NCBI RefSeq assembly: GCF_009674685.1
Contig: NZ_WKJI01000003.1
Location: 372,001 to 436,000 of the forward strand
DNA from: Pedobacter puniceum
GTDB lineage: Bacteria; Bacteroidota; Bacteroidia; Sphingobacteriales; Sphingobacteriaceae
DNA length: 64,000 nucleotides
Reading direction: 5' to 3'
In this document: one piece after another, positions 63,029-64,000 of the stretch
How the letters are laid out: each line of letters opens with the position of its first letter
Numbering within the stretch: position 1 is the first letter of the stretch
Notes under the pieces: generated by a model
Seen by the model: only the letters and a program-made list of their open reading frames with translations
Databases searched by the model: none
Told to the model about the DNA's origin: nothing
Translations under genes and position numbers: made by a program

Positions 63029-63136
63029 CTAATCCTTAATCTTCATCTCCTCCATAATAGTCTGATAAAGTTCTGTTGGTCTTTGGGTACCAATTACATA
63101 AATCATCCATCGCAGTCTGTTAAGCGGATGGCATCT
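63029..63136 (-). pseudogene. C-terminal gene fragment, origin unknown
   Basis: On the minus strand an open frame of 35 codons ends at TAG (63031-63029): ...LRWMIYVIGTQRPTELYQ, then TIMEEMKIKD. The amphipathic, protein-like sequence suggests the end of a former gene, but no start is available and the family is not recognised. Confidence 0.35.
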
Positions 63137-63220
63137 TTATTGCCAGTATAAAATTTAATAAAACCGTTTCTGTATAAATTATATGCAGAGTTATTAAACA
63201 TTCTAAGACTAAACTATAAG

Positions 63221-63478
63221 AATCCCTTAGGAGTGAAATAAAAATCAAATATCTATCATATTCTCAATACATATTTACCAAATACATTTAATTTTAAACC
63301 TTCTTTTATGTTTCTTGATTTTTTAACCGCAGAGTTCGCAGAGGTCACAAAGCTGGGTTGCTCTGTTAACGATTGATTTAGATTTTTTAGCTCCTGATGC
63401 TAAGAAACAAGTCCGTAGGACTGACATCATTATAGAATTTTCAAGGTAAATAATTCAAGAATCCCATAGGGATGACAT
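63221..63478. repeat. Three degenerate copies of a short palindrome-centred repeat
   Basis: AATCCCTTAGGAGTGAAATA (63221-63240), GTCCGTAGGACTGACAT (63411-63427) and AATCCCATAGGGATGACATA (63460-63479) align on a TCC(n)TAGG core followed by (A/G)nTGA(A/C)AT. Such units are scattered between genes in many Bacteroidota genomes. Confidence 0.5.
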
Positions 63479-63553
63479 AAAATTAAATCTTTAACAAATA
63501 TTACAAATATGAAATAGTTACCAATTTTTGGTAATTTTAATAAAAAATTCAAT

Positions 63554-63802
63554 ATGAAAAATACATCAATATCTCTAGGGGATTATTTTGACCAATTTGT
63601 GAATAGCCAAGTTACAGCCGGTAGATATAAAAATGTTAGTTAAGTGATTAGAGCAGGACTTCGTCTTTTAGAAGACGAAGAAAGTAAGACTGCTGCTTTA
63701 AAAAATGCCATTCAACAAGGATTAAATAGCCCAAGTATAGAAAACTTCGATTTTGATGAACACTTAGCCAAACTTAAATCACAAAGAAATAAGAATGGTT
63801 AA
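63554..63802 (+). pseudogene. parD: ParD-family antitoxin with an in-frame stop codon
   Basis: From the ATG at 63554 the frame reads MKNTSISLGDYFDQFVNSQV...YKNVS, then TAA (63641-63643, codon 30), then VIRAGLRLLEDEESKTAALKNAI to TAA at 63800-63802. The two halves together make a complete 82-codon ParD-type ribbon-helix-helix antitoxin, in which the stop sits where the conserved Glu of S-E-V-I-R-A-G-L-R-L-L-E is expected (GAA to TAA, one base). Its end overlaps the toxin start by 8 bases, the normal layout. Confidence 0.82.
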
Positions 63803-64000
63803 GGTAATATTTAGACAAGAAGCCATAAATGATTTAAGCGATATCTGGGAATATACTTTGCGAAAATGTTCAGAAAGGCAAGCAGATTATTGTTATGAAA
63901 CTTTGAGGCTTTCTGGCAGTGAGATTAGTAAAAATCCTAATATAGGAAGGGTTTATAATGAAATAAGTAAGAATTTATTTGGGTTAAAATCTGAAAGACA
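63795..64000 (+). CDS. parE: ParE-family toxin (partial, runs off the window)
   Basis: The first 68 residues of a RelE/ParE-type toxin: MVKVIFRQEAINDLSDIWEYTLRKCSERQADYCYETL...EISKNPNIGRVYNEISKNLFGLKSER. It matches ParE, which poisons DNA gyrase, and the visible part is undamaged. The ATG lies inside the last codons of parD. The C-terminal beta strands are beyond the window, so integrity cannot be judged. Confidence 0.8.
   Translation, partial: MVKVIFRQEAINDLSDIWEYTLRKCSERQADYCYETLRLSGSEISKNPNIGRVYNEISKNLFGLKSER

Larger units (their letters stand above)
62828..63553. other. Gene-poor stretch with coding scraps and dispersed repeats
   Basis: No intact gene. It holds a 25-codon open scrap (62955-63032, plus strand, YPERFIDLVDLSYK...), a minus-strand 35-codon tail (63029-63136), a CCGCAGAGTTCGCAGAGG-type repeat (63325-63352) and three short palindromic repeats (63221-63240, 63411-63428, 63460-63478). 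Nothing else is recognised. Confidence 0.5.

Noticed and set aside
1-64000. tRNA, rRNA, integrase or transposase genes
   Set aside because: I looked for cloverleaf signatures, rRNA motifs and transposase or recombinase proteins and saw none; a tRNA search program would be needed to be sure.

Overview
The window is AT-rich DNA from a member of the Bacteroidota, most likely a Sphingobacteriales (Pedobacter-like) species. This rests on SusC/SusD outer-membrane pairs, a hybrid two-component regulator, type IX secretion (T9SS) tails, Bacteroidota-only families (putative porin, DUF5606, the so-called asparagine synthetase B), and promoters with the TAnnTTTG -7 element. The genus is inferred from protein resemblance only. 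I saw no rRNA, tRNA, CRISPR array or insertion sequence.

Layout. 1-5.3 kb holds housekeeping genes: the end of lpxK, purine nucleoside phosphorylase, a porin, a periplasmic protein, a cyclophilin and DUF5606. 5.4-12 kb is an L-fucose catabolic cluster. A divergent IclR regulator faces an operon of FucP permease, mutarotase, UxaA-type dehydratase, SDR, FAH-family hydrolase and a second SDR. This fits the non-phosphorylating route from fucose through fuconate to pyruvate plus lactate, although the lactonase is missing. 12-50.7 kb is a large polysaccharide utilisation locus (PUL): an HTCS sensor/regulator, SusC/SusD/DUF5017, GH105, two heparinase II/III-like lyases, two SGNH acetylesterases, a beta-helix enzyme, several unassigned enzymes and two T9SS cargo proteins. 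No sulfatase is present. With fucose catabolism next door, the target is probably an O-acetylated, uronic-acid-containing, unsulfated and perhaps fucosylated glycan. 50.7-55 kb holds RlmD, a PyrR-like phosphoribosyltransferase, a DUF421 protein and a 2-oxoglutarate oxygenase. 55-59 kb is a class Ia ribonucleotide reductase behind a cobalamin riboswitch. 59-61.7 kb is a small regulatory/enzyme cluster (DHFR-like, ArsR, SRPBCC-VOC fusion, Crp/Fnr). 61.7-64 kb is decaying: a frameshifted aminoglycoside acetyltransferase homologue, gene scraps, dispersed short repeats, and a ParDE pair whose antitoxin has an internal stop.

Main discovery. Seven promoters inside the PUL share one architecture: a TGCAACAT-like half-site, usually a second copy 21 bp upstream, and a -7 box of the form TAnnTTtA(G) that starts 37 bp (five cases) or 39 bp (two cases) downstream of the proximal half-site. 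These promoters precede nearly every PUL transcription unit, on both strands. They are very probably the operators of the AraC-type output domain of the HTCS. The regulon so defined includes a pair of homologous secreted proteins of unknown function (13303-14286 and 44743-46908) and several enzymes I cannot place in a family.
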